A stretch of DNA of 64,000 nt from Lachnospiraceae bacterium (GTDB lineage: Bacteria; Bacillota; Clostridia; Lachnospirales; Lachnospiraceae): contig JAFTWC010000006.1 in the NCBI GenBank assembly GCA_017465475.1, positions 62,001 to 126,000 on the forward strand, written 5' to 3'. This document shows, one piece after another, positions 14,674 through 23,433 of the stretch. The translations under genes were made by a program, and so were the position numbers. Positions within the stretch are counted from its first letter, which is position 1. Each line of letters begins with the position of its first letter. Under the pieces are notes generated by a model. The model was not told the origin of the DNA. It was given only the letters and a program-made list of their open reading frames with translations, and did no database searches.

Positions 14674-16698
14674 ATGAAAAAAACACGTAGATATCTTGCA
14701 CTTTGTACACTCTTTGTAATGCTTTTTGCCGCATGCGGTACAACACCGACGGATGCTACTCCGACGGATACTCCTGTTGCAACAGAGACTCCGGCTGCTA
14801 CTGCTACAATCGCACCGACAGAAGCTCCGGCTGCCACCGCTACTCCGGTTCCGACAGAAGCTCCGGCTGCCACCGCTACTCCGGTTCCGACGGAAGCTCC
14901 GGCTGCCACCGCTACTCCGATTCCGACGGAAGCCCCGGCTGCTACTGCTACTCCGGTTCCGACGGAAGCTCCGGCTGCTACCGCTACTCCGGTTCCGACG
15001 GAAGCTCCGGCTGCTACCGCTACTCCGGTTCCGACGGAAGCTCCGGTTGCTACTGCTACTCCGGTTCCGACCGCTACTCCGGCACCGACTGCTACTCCGA
15101 AGCCAACCGCAACACCTGCACCGACCAAAGCTCCGGCTGCTGACTTAAATAAGACCTACAACTTTGATGATCTTACCTATCGCGGTTCCTACGGTACCAA
15201 ATATGAAGTTCAGCTTGACGGTTCCATCAACTTACAGTTTGAAGGTCAGTATCAGGAAATTATGCTGAATCTTCCGGACGAGCTTGACATGTCCTATTGC
15301 CACAAGGTAACCGTAAAGGCCATAAGTTCCTTTGCTCCCCTTTCTGTAAAGATTTATGATGCAAACGGTACCCAGATTTTTGTAGAATATAATTGTAAGA
15401 GTGACACCGTAACCGATTTCGTGCTTTCTCCTGATATTACCGAAAAAGCAGCCGGTATCGGTTTGATGGCCTTGGATAAAGTAGCAGATACCGATTACAT
15501 TAAATACAAGGCAACGGTTTACAGTATTACCTTCCACATGGACAGCAACTATGTCCCGGGAGCTACTCCTGCTCCGTTGCCGGTTGTTCCGGAAACAGAG
15601 GACGGTGCGACCCTACTTAACACCTACGGAAGCCTGTTCGGAAACATGGGAACCTGTATCAATCTGAACCAGTTACAGAATAAGCGTACCTTAGAAATCT
15701 TAAAAGCACAGTACAACAGTGTTACTTCTGAAAACGAAATGAAGCCGGACGCCATGCTTGGCGGTAATCCGACCCTTATTTCCGTTGATGAGGCAAAAGC
15801 TCTCGGTTATGTAATTCCGAGCAATTATAAGGAATCCACTGTGCCGAAGATTAATTTTAATTCCGTTGATGCCACATTAAAGATTTGCTCCAAAAACGGT
15901 CTCGGCTATCGTGCCCATACCCTGGTATGGCACAGTCAGACTCCGGAATGGTTTTTCCACACCGGATACTCCGCTTCCGCTTCCTATGTAAGCAAGGAAG
16001 TCATGGATGCCCGTCTGGAGTTCTACATCCGTACCGTCATGACCCATGTCTATGACAGCCCGTACGGTGATTGTGTTTACGCTTGGGATGTGGTAAATGA
16101 GTATCTTCATTCCAAAGCCATTCCGAACTACACTAAGATTTACGGTGACCCGAACACCACTTCCTCCTATGTAAAACTGGCTTATGAGGTGGCGGATGAC
16201 GTACTTCGCAGCTACGGTATTCGCGATAAGGTATCTTTGATATTAAACGATTTCAACACCTACGGTGACGGTCCGGGCAGCCAAATCACCCAGAATCTTG
16301 TTTCTCTTGTGAAGTTTATGAACTCCGAGAAAAAGATTTGTGACGGCATCGGTATGCAGTCCCATTTAGGAACCGGCTACCCGACCATTGACATGGTTAA
16401 GAAAACCGCAAAGACCTTCCTTGATGCCGGTTTAGAAGTACAGATTACAGAGCTGGACGTAGCAGGCTCCAATGCTGCAGTACAGGCTGACTACTATTAC
16501 AACCTGATGAGAGCATTATTAGACCTTGCAAAAGACGGCAAAAAGATTTCCGGTCTTACCTACTGGGGCATGTCCGATTCCACCTCCTGGATTAAGCAGA
16601 ACAACCCTCTCCTGTTTACCACTCCTACAGAGCCGAAGGATGCTTACTTCAGAGTTCTTCAAGCTTACAGAGATGCCGGTTATAAGGTAAGCAAATAA
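14674..16698 (+). CDS. GH10 xylanase with N-terminal repeat linker and carbohydrate-binding-like domain, lipoprotein
   Basis: A 674-aa lipoprotein (lipobox LFAAC, Cys21). Residues 23-155 are a Thr/Pro/Ala linker holding seven copies of the 12-residue unit PTEAPAATATPV (48-131). Residues 158-295 form a beta-rich domain (YNFDDLTYRGSYGTKYEV, VYSITFHMD) that resembles xylan-binding modules of the CBM22 type; that match is tentative. The GH10 domain is about 310-674, with HTLVWHSQTPEWF, acid/base E476 in WDVVNE and nucleophile E593 in QITELDV. It is clearly a paralogue of the first GH10 enzyme. AAAGGATG precedes the ATG. No separate promoter was seen, so it may be co-transcribed with aroA. Confidence 0.94.
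   Translation: MKKTRRYLALCTLFVMLFAACGTTPTDATPTDTPVATETPAATATIAPTEAPAATATPVPTEAPAATATPVPTEAPAATATPIPTEAPAATATPVPTEAPAATATPVPTEAPAATATPVPTEAPVATATPVPTATPAPTATPKPTATPAPTKAPAADLNKTYNFDDLTYRGSYGTKYEVQLDGSINLQFEGQYQEIMLNLPDELDMSYCHKVTVKAISSFAPLSVKIYDANGTQIFVEYNCKSDTVTDFVLSPDITEKAAGIGLMALDKVADTDYIKYKATVYSITFHMDSNYVPGATPAPLPVVPETEDGATLLNTYGSLFGNMGTCINLNQLQNKRTLEILKAQYNSVTSENEMKPDAMLGGNPTLISVDEAKALGYVIPSNYKESTVPKINFNSVDATLKICSKNGLGYRAHTLVWHSQTPEWFFHTGYSASASYVSKEVMDARLEFYIRTVMTHVYDSPYGDCVYAWDVVNEYLHSKAIPNYTKIYGDPNTTSSYVKLAYEVADDVLRSYGIRDKVSLILNDFNTYGDGPGSQITQNLVSLVKFMNSEKKICDGIGMQSHLGTGYPTIDMVKKTAKTFLDAGLEVQITELDVAGSNAAVQADYYYNLMRALLDLAKDGKKISGLTYWGMSDSTSWIKQNNPLLFTTPTEPKDAYFRVLQAYRDAGYKVSK
14815..15066 (+). 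repeat. Seven in-frame 36-bp tandem repeats
   Basis: A 36-bp unit encoding PTEAPAATATPV is repeated seven times inside the xylanase linker, with only silent or conservative changes (one TPI, one PVAT). The near identity at DNA level points to recent expansion or homogenisation, and copy number could vary between strains. Confidence 0.9.
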
Positions 16699-16737
16699 AA
16701 TTTTCAGAAGTTACAACTTCTCACAGAACAAAACAAA

Positions 16738-16778
16738 GAACCGTCGCATACAGGATTTCCTGATGCGACGGTTCCTTT
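16738..16778 (+). terminator. Terminator of the second xylanase gene
   Basis: GAACCGTCGCAT (16738-16749) pairs perfectly with ATGCGACGGTTC (16763-16774), followed by CTTTTCT. It may also serve azlD on the other strand. Confidence 0.8.
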
Positions 16779-16832
16779 TCTGTTCCAAATCTATTTTCTT
16801 TCAAAAGAATACTCGACTTTATGCTTCCGGGC

Positions 16833-17138
16833 TTACAAAAACAATTCCACAAGGAAAACTGCAACACAGCCTCCCATAGCCACCTTAAAGAGGTTCCCGT
16901 CAAAGTAGGCAATTAAAAGGGCTGTTACAAATCCGACAGCTGCGGAAACCACACTGGCCGTAGCTGATAAAATCGCCGGAAACGTCATTACCGCAAGGGT
17001 TACATACGGTACGTAATACAAAAAAGACCGAATGTATTTATTCTGAATGTTTTTACGAATCAAAGTCATTGGCAGGGCTCGAATCAAGTAGGTCACACCG
17101 GCCGCCACCAAAAGGTAAATATAGAAATTATCCTTCAT
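16833..17138 (-). CDS. azlD: AzlD-type branched-chain amino acid exporter subunit
   Basis: A 101-aa membrane protein with three to four predicted transmembrane segments (FYIYLLVAAGVTYLIRALP, FLYYVPYVTLAVMTFPAIL, VVSAAVGFVTALLIAYF, VAMGGCVAVFLVELFL). YLIRALPM and YVPYVTLAVMTFPAIL are hallmarks of AzlD. It forms an efflux system with AzlC for branched-chain amino acids or their analogues. The start at 17136-17138 lies inside the last codons of azlC (11-base overlap), which indicates translational coupling; a longer in-frame reading upstream would overlap azlC much further and was not chosen. Confidence 0.9.
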   Translation of the reverse strand: MKDNFYIYLLVAAGVTYLIRALPMTLIRKNIQNKYIRSFLYYVPYVTLAVMTFPAILSATASVVSAAVGFVTALLIAYFDGNLFKVAMGGCVAVFLVELFL

Positions 17139-17868
17139 TTGTGTTTTCCCCACTTTCCTCAATCGGATGTACAAAGGCTGCAATGCCTGCAATCACGATT
17201 GTCAAAATCAGAATCCGCATACCGGAGGATAACGGTACCACATCTGCCAACAATGTAAATGCACCGCTTGCCAACATGGAAACCAACACAATCACTGCAA
17301 TTACCTTGTTTTTTCTTGCCGGCGGAATGATGATAGCAATAAACATTCCGTATAATGCCACATTCATTGCACTGGCCACATTATCCGGTAAGATATTTCC
17401 TACCAAAGCACCCAGGAATGTACCGAGAACCCAGCCCGGAGATGCCACAGAGGCTGCTCCGTAATTATAAAACGGATTCAGCTTTCCCTCCACCGTAGAA
17501 GAAATTCCGAAAATCTCATCCGTAATATAGTAGGAGATAAAAAATCGGTGAGGATACCACATCTTCTCCGATACCTTTTGGGATAAGGCACAAGACATAA
17601 GCAAGTATCGCAAGTTGATTACCAACTGGGTGATCGCCATCTCCACATAACCGGAACCTGCAGCGATAACAGTCATAGCCGCAAACTCACCGGCGGACGC
17701 ATGCATAGTAAAGGACATAAACGCAGACTGTAGCGGTGTCATTCCAATATTTTTAGCGGTAATACCAAGAGTAAATGCCACAGCAAAGTAGCCCAAACCA
17801 ATGGGTACCCCATGCCGCATACCTTTTAAAAACCACTTTTTATTTTCTTGTCGTTTCCCGTAACTCAT
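17128..17868 (-). CDS. azlC: AzlC-type branched-chain amino acid exporter subunit
   Basis: A 246-aa integral membrane protein of the AzlC family. It has the N-terminal GVPIGLGYFAVAFTLGITAKNIGMTPLQSAFMS block, the conserved NLRYLLMSCALSQK segment and ITDEIFGIS. The larger partner of AzlD; together they export branched-chain amino acids (family knowledge). The gene begins 31 bases after the mraY stop codon on the same strand, so mraY-azlC-azlD may be one transcript, although the functions are unrelated. Confidence 0.92.
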   Translation of the reverse strand: MSYGKRQENKKWFLKGMRHGVPIGLGYFAVAFTLGITAKNIGMTPLQSAFMSFTMHASAGEFAAMTVIAAGSGYVEMAITQLVINLRYLLMSCALSQKVSEKMWYPHRFFISYYITDEIFGISSTVEGKLNPFYNYGAASVASPGWVLGTFLGALVGNILPDNVASAMNVALYGMFIAIIIPPARKNKVIAVIVLVSMLASGAFTLLADVVPLSSGMRILILTIVIAGIAAFVHPIEESGENTNEG

Positions 17869-17899
17869 ATGTATATTCGACCCTTCCGTAAACTCTTTC

Positions 17900-18862
17900 C
17901 TATTTTAACAACCAGGATGCGGCAAATGCTACCACAATCTGAATGATAGCAAACTTAAATACCGTCTGGGTATTGGACCAACCCAGATTTTTACGTACAT
18001 GGTCATGTAACGGTGTTCTTGTATTTTTTAAGATACGGATTTTAAGGAACCGCAACAATGCTACCTTTATAAGTCCCAAACCACCGTCCAGAATCAGGGT
18101 GATTGCGAACGGGATATATAACAGCACATGCCCGCTTTTTAACGCAACAATCGCAATAAACAAGCCCATGGCACGAGAGCCCGCATCCCCCATCATCATC
18201 CGGCTCGGTGTAGCATTGTACCAAAGATATCCAAGCAGACATGCCACCAAAAGAAGCGTCATATACCGATAGTCCTCAGCAAATCCGGTAGCTTCCGCCG
18301 TAACATAAAAGCTCATTAATGTAATACTGGTTAACGTACCCGACAGCCCATCCACACCGTCGGCACAGTTTGTTACGTTAATGGACACCCATACAAGAAG
18401 GGTCGCCAAAACACCGAATACAATCTTCGGAAGTTCCATTTCCACGTCTAAAAATCCGATTGCAAGTGTGGTTCCGTTAAAATTAATATATGTAATCGCA
18501 ACCATGACGGAAATAATCAAATCCAGGATTCCTTTTTTGTATTCTCCCCACGGCGCTTTGGAACAATCATCCAAAAAGCCGGTAAGCATGGCTGCCACTG
18601 TTAAAATCACATAAATGGAACGCTCTCTGTCCAAGGGCAAAAACAAAAATGCCGTCACCGCAAAAACAAGAATAAATACAAATCCGGCGCCTCGCGGTTT
18701 TCCCTGAGACAACTTTCCGTCTACCGCATAATCTCTTCCCCCGTCCCTCGGTAAAAGGTTTCCGCAGCAATGTAACAATACGCAGGTCAATCCGTATGCT
18801 GCCAGAATTCCGATAAACGCACAAATTCCCTGGTTCATTTCTTTAAATAAAAACTGTAACAT
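17900..18862 (-). CDS. mraY: Phospho-N-acetylmuramoyl-pentapeptide-transferase-like protein (MraY family)
   Basis: A 320-aa polytopic membrane protein with the MraY/WecA signature residues: DDCSKAPWGEYKKG (Mg-binding DDxxK), NVTNCADGVDGLSG, MMMGDAGSRAMG and TPLHDHVRKNLGWSN (the MraY-specific histidine loop). MraY moves phospho-MurNAc-pentapeptide to undecaprenyl phosphate to make lipid I. It is not in a division/wall cluster with murD/ftsW/murG here, so it may be an extra paralogue rather than the main enzyme. The ATG at 18860-18862 has GAAGGAAGG upstream; an alternative ATG 42 bases further 5' (MSERNN) has a weaker RBS. Confidence 0.88.
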   Translation of the reverse strand: MLQFLFKEMNQGICAFIGILAAYGLTCVLLHCCGNLLPRDGGRDYAVDGKLSQGKPRGAGFVFILVFAVTAFLFLPLDRERSIYVILTVAAMLTGFLDDCSKAPWGEYKKGILDLIISVMVAITYINFNGTTLAIGFLDVEMELPKIVFGVLATLLVWVSINVTNCADGVDGLSGTLTSITLMSFYVTAEATGFAEDYRYMTLLLVACLLGYLWYNATPSRMMMGDAGSRAMGLFIAIVALKSGHVLLYIPFAITLILDGGLGLIKVALLRFLKIRILKNTRTPLHDHVRKNLGWSNTQTVFKFAIIQIVVAFAASWLLK

Positions 18863-18955
18863 ATCCGTATCCTTCCTTCTGAAGAAATTGTTTCTCTCAC
18901 TCATCTTCTAACGTCCCAAAACTTCCCCGCGTACATTATACTTTTTTTAAACAAA

Positions 18956-18995
18956 GAAAGCAACCGTTTCTTTTCACAAAGTTTCGGTTGCTTTC
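18956..18995 (-). terminator. Terminator of the LysM amidase gene
   Basis: GAAAGCAACCG (18956-18966) and its exact complement (18985-18995) form an 11-bp stem; on the minus strand TTTGTTT follows. Confidence 0.75.
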
Positions 18996-19029
18996 TCAAA
19001 AATACTTGTATAAATGACAAAAATTTCTT

Positions 19030-20742
19030 TTATTTTACCGGAATCACAAGAACACTGCCTGTCTGAATCACATTTTTATTCTTAATGTTATTCTTCTGAA
19101 CCAACACTTCCACAGTCACACCGTATTTTTTCGCAATTGCAGACAAGGTATCCCCCTTCTTCACGGTATACTTTTGTTCCGTTTGCTCATACACAGCAAC
19201 ACTTTCAATATACTCCTTCGCCGCATTTGCTATGGCATCTGCCAATTTCTCACGATTGGATGACTTTAGCAAATACTCATAGTCATCCGGATTTGTTAAA
19301 AATGCAGATTCCAACAACACTGCCGGACAAGCGGTTAACCGGGTCAGAGAAAGATTCGCCTTACGAACGCTTCGATTGGTATACCCCATCTGCTCGTTTA
19401 CCGCTTGATTAATGATGCTTGCCGCATCTTGTACTGTATTATAAGAATAATAGGTCAAAAATCCGGAAGACTTAGAATAATCCGAAGTGATTCCCATGGC
19501 ATTTCCGTGAATGGAAATGGATAAATCCGGTTTTGTGTTTCGAATCAACTCTACCCGTTCATCCAAGGAATAGAACACATCCGCGCTTCGTACCATCACA
19601 ACGTTTGCACCCATTTTTTCCAAAGCTTCCTTGGTTCGCAAAGTTAAATCCAGATTTACCATTTTCTCAGTAGGTCCTTTTCCGCCCATGGCGCCTACCG
19701 TTCCGTTATCGGAACCGCCGTGTCCCGCATCCAGTAAAATCACAGCCCCGTCTAAGGAACCTTTCTTTTTTAACACCGGTGCATACTTTAATGTAAAGGT
19801 CAACTTCCCATTTTTCGTAGTTACATCAAACCCGCACAACTTATCTGCGTCCTTCAGCTTGTATGTATAGATTGCTTTTCCGTCCTCATCCGTTTTACGG
19901 GAAACCGACTTCACCAACGGATTATCCGGAACAGTCACCTTTCCCCCCGCCGTTGTGTCATATAGTACAAATTTTACCGTATCTCCCGCTATCTGCACAT
20001 CATATAATGCATCCATCTTCATGGAAAACACCGACTCTACCGTGTGGGTTTTCTTATCATAGGATACCTTCGCACTGCTTACTTTGTTTGCAGGCATAGC
20101 GTAGGGATATACCTTTACCATAGACTTAGGCACATAGGTCCCGTCCGGTAACTTATAATAATTCCCCCACTCTCCCACAATTCGAAATGTGGTATTCTGT
20201 GTCAACGGCCAGTAACCGATTTCTGTGGTTCCCGGAGAGGAGTACGGCATAGTATACGGATACGTCAGTTCTCCTATTTTGTTTTTTACAGCTTTGTATT
20301 TGGCAGTCGTTCCCCCTCCGGAAGAACTGCCGGAAGATTTTTTCCGTTTTATCACCAACCGGTAGGTATGCTCTCCGTTTTCAAACTCAAATACATTTTC
20401 CCCCACCGAAAGGGATACATAGGCCGTAAAAAAACCGTGCTCTGTTATGGTTATCTCTTCCCCGTTCATGGTAAGAGGATACCGGTAATCACAAGCTCCC
20501 AAGATACTGATTTTTGATGCCGTGGTGGAATAGTTATTCTGATTGGGCATGGCGATCACAATATCTTTCGGATTTTTGTATCCCAACATATCTTCCGCTG
20601 CATAGACCGTTTCCACTGCTGTTTTTGTAAGCGGAATCATCCTTATTCCCTCTAACGGCATACCAAAACCTATTAAAGCCGTTACTGTCAAAGTGCTGAC
20701 ACCCTTATATAGTTTTTTCATTATGTTCTTTTGTTTTCTCAT
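19030..20742 (-). CDS. Secreted N-acetylmuramoyl-L-alanine amidase (Amidase_3) with C-terminal LysM
   Basis: A 570-aa exported wall hydrolase. Residues 1-50 form a signal peptide (KKLYKGVSTLTVTALIGFG, likely cleavage near VYAAED). Two N-terminal segments (about 60-215) look like a beta-sandwich and an SH3-like region (VKNKIGELTYPYTMPYSSPG). The zinc amidase domain spans about 335-515 and contains LLDAGHGGSDNG, an essential Glu in GPTEKMVNLD, SISIHGNAMG and LLESAFLTNPDD. A LysM repeat (YTVKKGDTLSAIAKKYG) ends the protein. It cleaves the MurNAc-L-Ala bond. The ATG at 20740-20742 was preferred (AAAGGATGAAGGG upstream); another ATG lies 27 bases 5'. Its own promoter is at 20858-20886. Confidence 0.92.
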   Translation of the reverse strand: MRKQKNIMKKLYKGVSTLTVTALIGFGMPLEGIRMIPLTKTAVETVYAAEDMLGYKNPKDIVIAMPNQNNYSTTASKISILGACDYRYPLTMNGEEITITEHGFFTAYVSLSVGENVFEFENGEHTYRLVIKRKKSSGSSSGGGTTAKYKAVKNKIGELTYPYTMPYSSPGTTEIGYWPLTQNTTFRIVGEWGNYYKLPDGTYVPKSMVKVYPYAMPANKVSSAKVSYDKKTHTVESVFSMKMDALYDVQIAGDTVKFVLYDTTAGGKVTVPDNPLVKSVSRKTDEDGKAIYTYKLKDADKLCGFDVTTKNGKLTFTLKYAPVLKKKGSLDGAVILLDAGHGGSDNGTVGAMGGKGPTEKMVNLDLTLRTKEALEKMGANVVMVRSADVFYSLDERVELIRNTKPDLSISIHGNAMGITSDYSKSSGFLTYYSYNTVQDAASIINQAVNEQMGYTNRSVRKANLSLTRLTACPAVLLESAFLTNPDDYEYLLKSSNREKLADAIANAAKEYIESVAVYEQTEQKYTVKKGDTLSAIAKKYGVTVEVLVQKNNIKNKNVIQTGSVLVIPVK

Positions 20743-20857
20743 CCCTTCATCCTTTCCGTAACCTATCATACCGGCACGGTCTCCTCTTTTTCATCGACCG
20801 TACACTCCCATATCACCAACACCAAGGAACTCCTTGTCTTTGATTTCCTACAAATTC

Positions 20858-20886
20858 AGTTTATCATAAAATTACATCCACTACAA
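20858..20886 (-). promoter_or_regulatory. Promoter of the LysM amidase gene
   Basis: On the minus strand TTGTAG (20881-20886) and TAAACT (20858-20863) are 17 bases apart, leaving a leader of about 110 bases. The rest of the 363-base gap between the divergent genes is AT-rich with no further structure that I could support. Confidence 0.5.
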
Positions 20887-21019
20887 GTACGAGAAAAATT
20901 TACCACTTTTTGCGTTTTTCAATATTAAATATAAACTTAATTTTTCCAAACAAGTGAATTACATCACACAATCATCTGTTTTCCAATCTCCTTTTTCCCT
21001 AGATATGTCTCTTAAATCA

Positions 21020-21048
21020 TTGACATGTCTCTCCACCTTTCGTATAAT
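21020..21048 (+). promoter_or_regulatory. Consensus sigma-A promoter of the antiporter gene
   Basis: Perfect TTGACA (21020-21025) and TATAAT (21043-21048) separated by 17 bases; the RBS AAAGGAG follows at about 21091. Confidence 0.85.
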
Positions 21049-21105
21049 TATTTTGTGAGTTTTTCCATAAAAAACTTACGTGTACAAAAGAAAGGAGAAC
21101 ATAAA

Positions 21106-22722
21106 ATGAAGAAAAAAATCACTTCGGTGCTGGCACTTATTCTGGTAATTGCCTCCATTCTTATGGCAATCATCGTAACTGCTACCGGTACCGCAACCGT
21201 TGCGACCTTTTGGGCCCTTGTACCACCCATCATCGCAATTGCGTTAGCACTTCTCACTAAGGAAGTTTACTCCTCCCTGTTTCTCGGTATTGTGGTAGGA
21301 AGTATCCTTGCCTGTAACAGCTCTGTCACCACTGCAGTGGATCATGTAGTCAGCGATGGATTAATTGCTGCCATTTCCGATACCGCAGGCATTTTCCTTT
21401 TCCTTGTGATTTTAGGTATACTTGTGGCTCTCATCAACAAATCCGGCGGCAGTGCAGCATTCGGTCGCTGGGCACAGACTCACATTAAAACCCGTATCGG
21501 GGCCCAGTTTGCCACTTTCGTTTTAGGTGTCCTTATTTTTATCGATGACTATTTTAATTGTCTTACCGTGGGTTCTGTTATGCTGCCGGTTACAGACAGT
21601 CATAAAATATCCAGGGCAAAACTTAGCTACTTAATTGATGCCACCGCAGCCCCGATTTGCATGATTGCACCGATTAGTTCCTGGGCGGCTGCTGTTGCAG
21701 AATATGCGGACGGCACAGGTTTTAACGGCATCCAGTTGTTTGTAAAAGCCATTCCGTATAATTTCTACTCCCTTTTAACCTTTGTTTTTATCATCTTCCT
21801 TGTGTTATCCAAAAAGGATTTTGGACCGATGGCAAAACATGAGCAAAATGCCATCGAAAAAGGAGATCTGTTTTCTACAGAAGAACGTGTGGATGGTATA
21901 ACTACCGAACATAATCCGAAAGGGCAGGTTGCGGATTTATTACTTCCGATTCTTGTTCTGATCGGTCTTTCCGTATTTGCATTAATTTATAATGGTGGTT
22001 TTTTTGATGCAGCATCCTCCTATTACGGTGATTTTATCGGTGCCTTCTCTGCAACCACTGCAAGTACAGCTCTTCCGTGGGGTGCACTGGTTGCGATGAT
22101 TCTTGTGGTAATTTACTTAGTTGCAAGAAAGCTTATCACCTTCAAAGATGCTATGGACTGTATTCCGAAAGGCTTTATCGCCATGGTTCCGGCCATTATC
22201 ATTCTTACCTTTGCTACTTCCTTAAAGAACATCACATCCGGATTATTGCAGTCTGATGAATTTATTAAAGTAGTAATGGACAGCGGTCTCAAAAACTTTA
22301 CCAGCCTGCTGCCGGCAATCATTTTTGTCGTAGCCTGCCTGCTGGCATTTGCCACCGGTACTTCCTGGGGCACCTTCGGTATTTTGATTCCGATTGTTTA
22401 CAATATGTTTGACCCTTCAAACCCGATTTTCTACATCGGAATGTCTGCCTGCCTTGCAGGAGCGGTATGCGGTGACCATTGTTCCCCAATCAGTGATACC
22501 ACCATTATGTCCTCTGCGGGCGCACAATGTGTTCATGTAAACCATGTTTCCACCCAGCTTCCGTATGCCATTACCGTTGCTGTAATAAGCTTTATCTGCT
22601 TCTTAGTAGCAGGCTTTGTCACAAATCCGATTATCTGTCTGCTACTCGGTACGGTTTTGATTGCAGGATTTTTCTTCCTTTTAACGATTCTGTCAAAAAG
22701 AAAAGAATCCATCCGACGCTAA
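21106..22722 (+). CDS. NhaC-family Na+/H+ antiporter
   Basis: A 538-aa membrane protein with about 12 hydrophobic segments. The family blocks are present: LFLGIVVGSILA, GIFLFLVILGILVALINKSGG, FIDDYFNCLTVGSVMLPVTD, LIDATAAPICMIAPISSWAAA and the C-terminal AGAVCGDHCSPISDTTIMSS. NhaC-type carriers exchange sodium (or in some members amino acids such as malate/lactate or arginine/ornithine) for protons; the ion or substrate cannot be fixed from sequence. It has a near-perfect promoter and RBS, so high expression is expected. It is a single-gene unit closed by a GC-rich hairpin. Confidence 0.9.
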   Translation: MKKKITSVLALILVIASILMAIIVTATGTATVATFWALVPPIIAIALALLTKEVYSSLFLGIVVGSILACNSSVTTAVDHVVSDGLIAAISDTAGIFLFLVILGILVALINKSGGSAAFGRWAQTHIKTRIGAQFATFVLGVLIFIDDYFNCLTVGSVMLPVTDSHKISRAKLSYLIDATAAPICMIAPISSWAAAVAEYADGTGFNGIQLFVKAIPYNFYSLLTFVFIIFLVLSKKDFGPMAKHEQNAIEKGDLFSTEERVDGITTEHNPKGQVADLLLPILVLIGLSVFALIYNGGFFDAASSYYGDFIGAFSATTASTALPWGALVAMILVVIYLVARKLITFKDAMDCIPKGFIAMVPAIIILTFATSLKNITSGLLQSDEFIKVVMDSGLKNFTSLLPAIIFVVACLLAFATGTSWGTFGILIPIVYNMFDPSNPIFYIGMSACLAGAVCGDHCSPISDTTIMSSAGAQCVHVNHVSTQLPYAITVAVISFICFLVAGFVTNPIICLLLGTVLIAGFFFLLTILSKRKESIRR

Positions 22723-22755
22723 GCTCCGTTTTACTACAAACTGTAATCTCTTGGA

Positions 22756-22780
22756 ACCGCGTGAAAAAGCACGCGGTCCT
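22756..22780 (+). terminator. Terminator of the antiporter gene
   Basis: ACCGCGTG (22756-22763) pairs with CACGCGGT (22770-22777); CCTTTCATTTT follows. Confidence 0.7.
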
Positions 22781-22852
22781 TTCATTTTACCGTTCCTTTT
22801 TTCATATAAATGTGGTACACTGAATAAAAGAAAAAAGAAAGAAGGTTTTACT

Positions 22853-23356
22853 ATGCACACATTTCAACCGTATCCGGCAGATATGCTGGAAGTAAACCCG
22901 TTCACTAAAATCGGAAAAGAATGGATGCTTATTACCGCAGGAACCAAAGAAAAGGCCAACACCATGACTGCCTCCTGGGGCGGACTCGGTATCATGTGGG
23001 GAAAAAACGTCGCTTACATTTTTGTCCGTGACAGCCGCTATACGAAAGAGTTCATCGATGCAAACGATACCTTCTCCCTTACATTTTTTGAAGGGCAACG
23101 TGCCGCGCTCTCATACCTTGGTGCTGTTTCCGGTAGGGACGAGGACAAAATCGCGGGAGCACGTTTCAATGTAAATTACAGCGATGACACTCCGTTTATC
23201 GACGAAGGAAACCTTGTCTTCATCTGCAGAAAACTGTCTGCCACCCGCATGACTGCAGACCAATTTATCGACCCGGCCATTGCCGACTCCTTCTACAAAG
23301 ACGGCGATATGCATACCATGTATGTCGGTGAAATCACACAGATTCTGGCAAGATAA
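22853..23356 (+). CDS. Flavin reductase-like / FMN-binding split-barrel protein
   Basis: A 167-aa protein of the flavin reductase domain superfamily. It has the split-barrel features EWMLITAGTKEKANTMTASWGGLGIMW, VAYIFVRDSRYTKEFIDANDTFSLTFF and a C-terminal MYVGEITQIL. Members bind FMN and reduce it or use it in electron transfer. In anaerobes related proteins are often flavoredoxins; the partner is unknown. The ATG at 22853 is the first with homologous sequence and is preceded by AGAAGG. A single-gene unit between two terminators. Confidence 0.85.
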   Translation: MHTFQPYPADMLEVNPFTKIGKEWMLITAGTKEKANTMTASWGGLGIMWGKNVAYIFVRDSRYTKEFIDANDTFSLTFFEGQRAALSYLGAVSGRDEDKIAGARFNVNYSDDTPFIDEGNLVFICRKLSATRMTADQFIDPAIADSFYKDGDMHTMYVGEITQILAR

Positions 23357-23390
23357 ATCAACCTGCAAATCAATTATTTGTCAGCAAATA

Positions 23391-23426
23391 AAAAGACAGC
23401 TGTTCTATGTACAACAGCTGTCTTTT
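23391..23426. terminator. Bidirectional terminator
   Basis: AAAAGACAGCTGTT (23391-23404) and its perfect complement (23413-23426) form a 14-bp A/T-flanked stem between the flavin reductase gene and the convergent HD-GYP gene. Confidence 0.85.
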
Positions 23427-23433
23427 CTGTTAG

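Noticed and set aside
14815..15066. CRISPR-like array
   Set aside because: The 36-bp units abut directly with no spacers and encode protein in frame. No cas genes are present.
14703..15148. Cysteine/serine- and arginine/leucine-rich readings in the other two plus frames over the xylanase repeats
   Set aside because: They are frame shadows of the 36-bp repeat; the lipoprotein/GH10 frame has a start, RBS and a long homologous domain.
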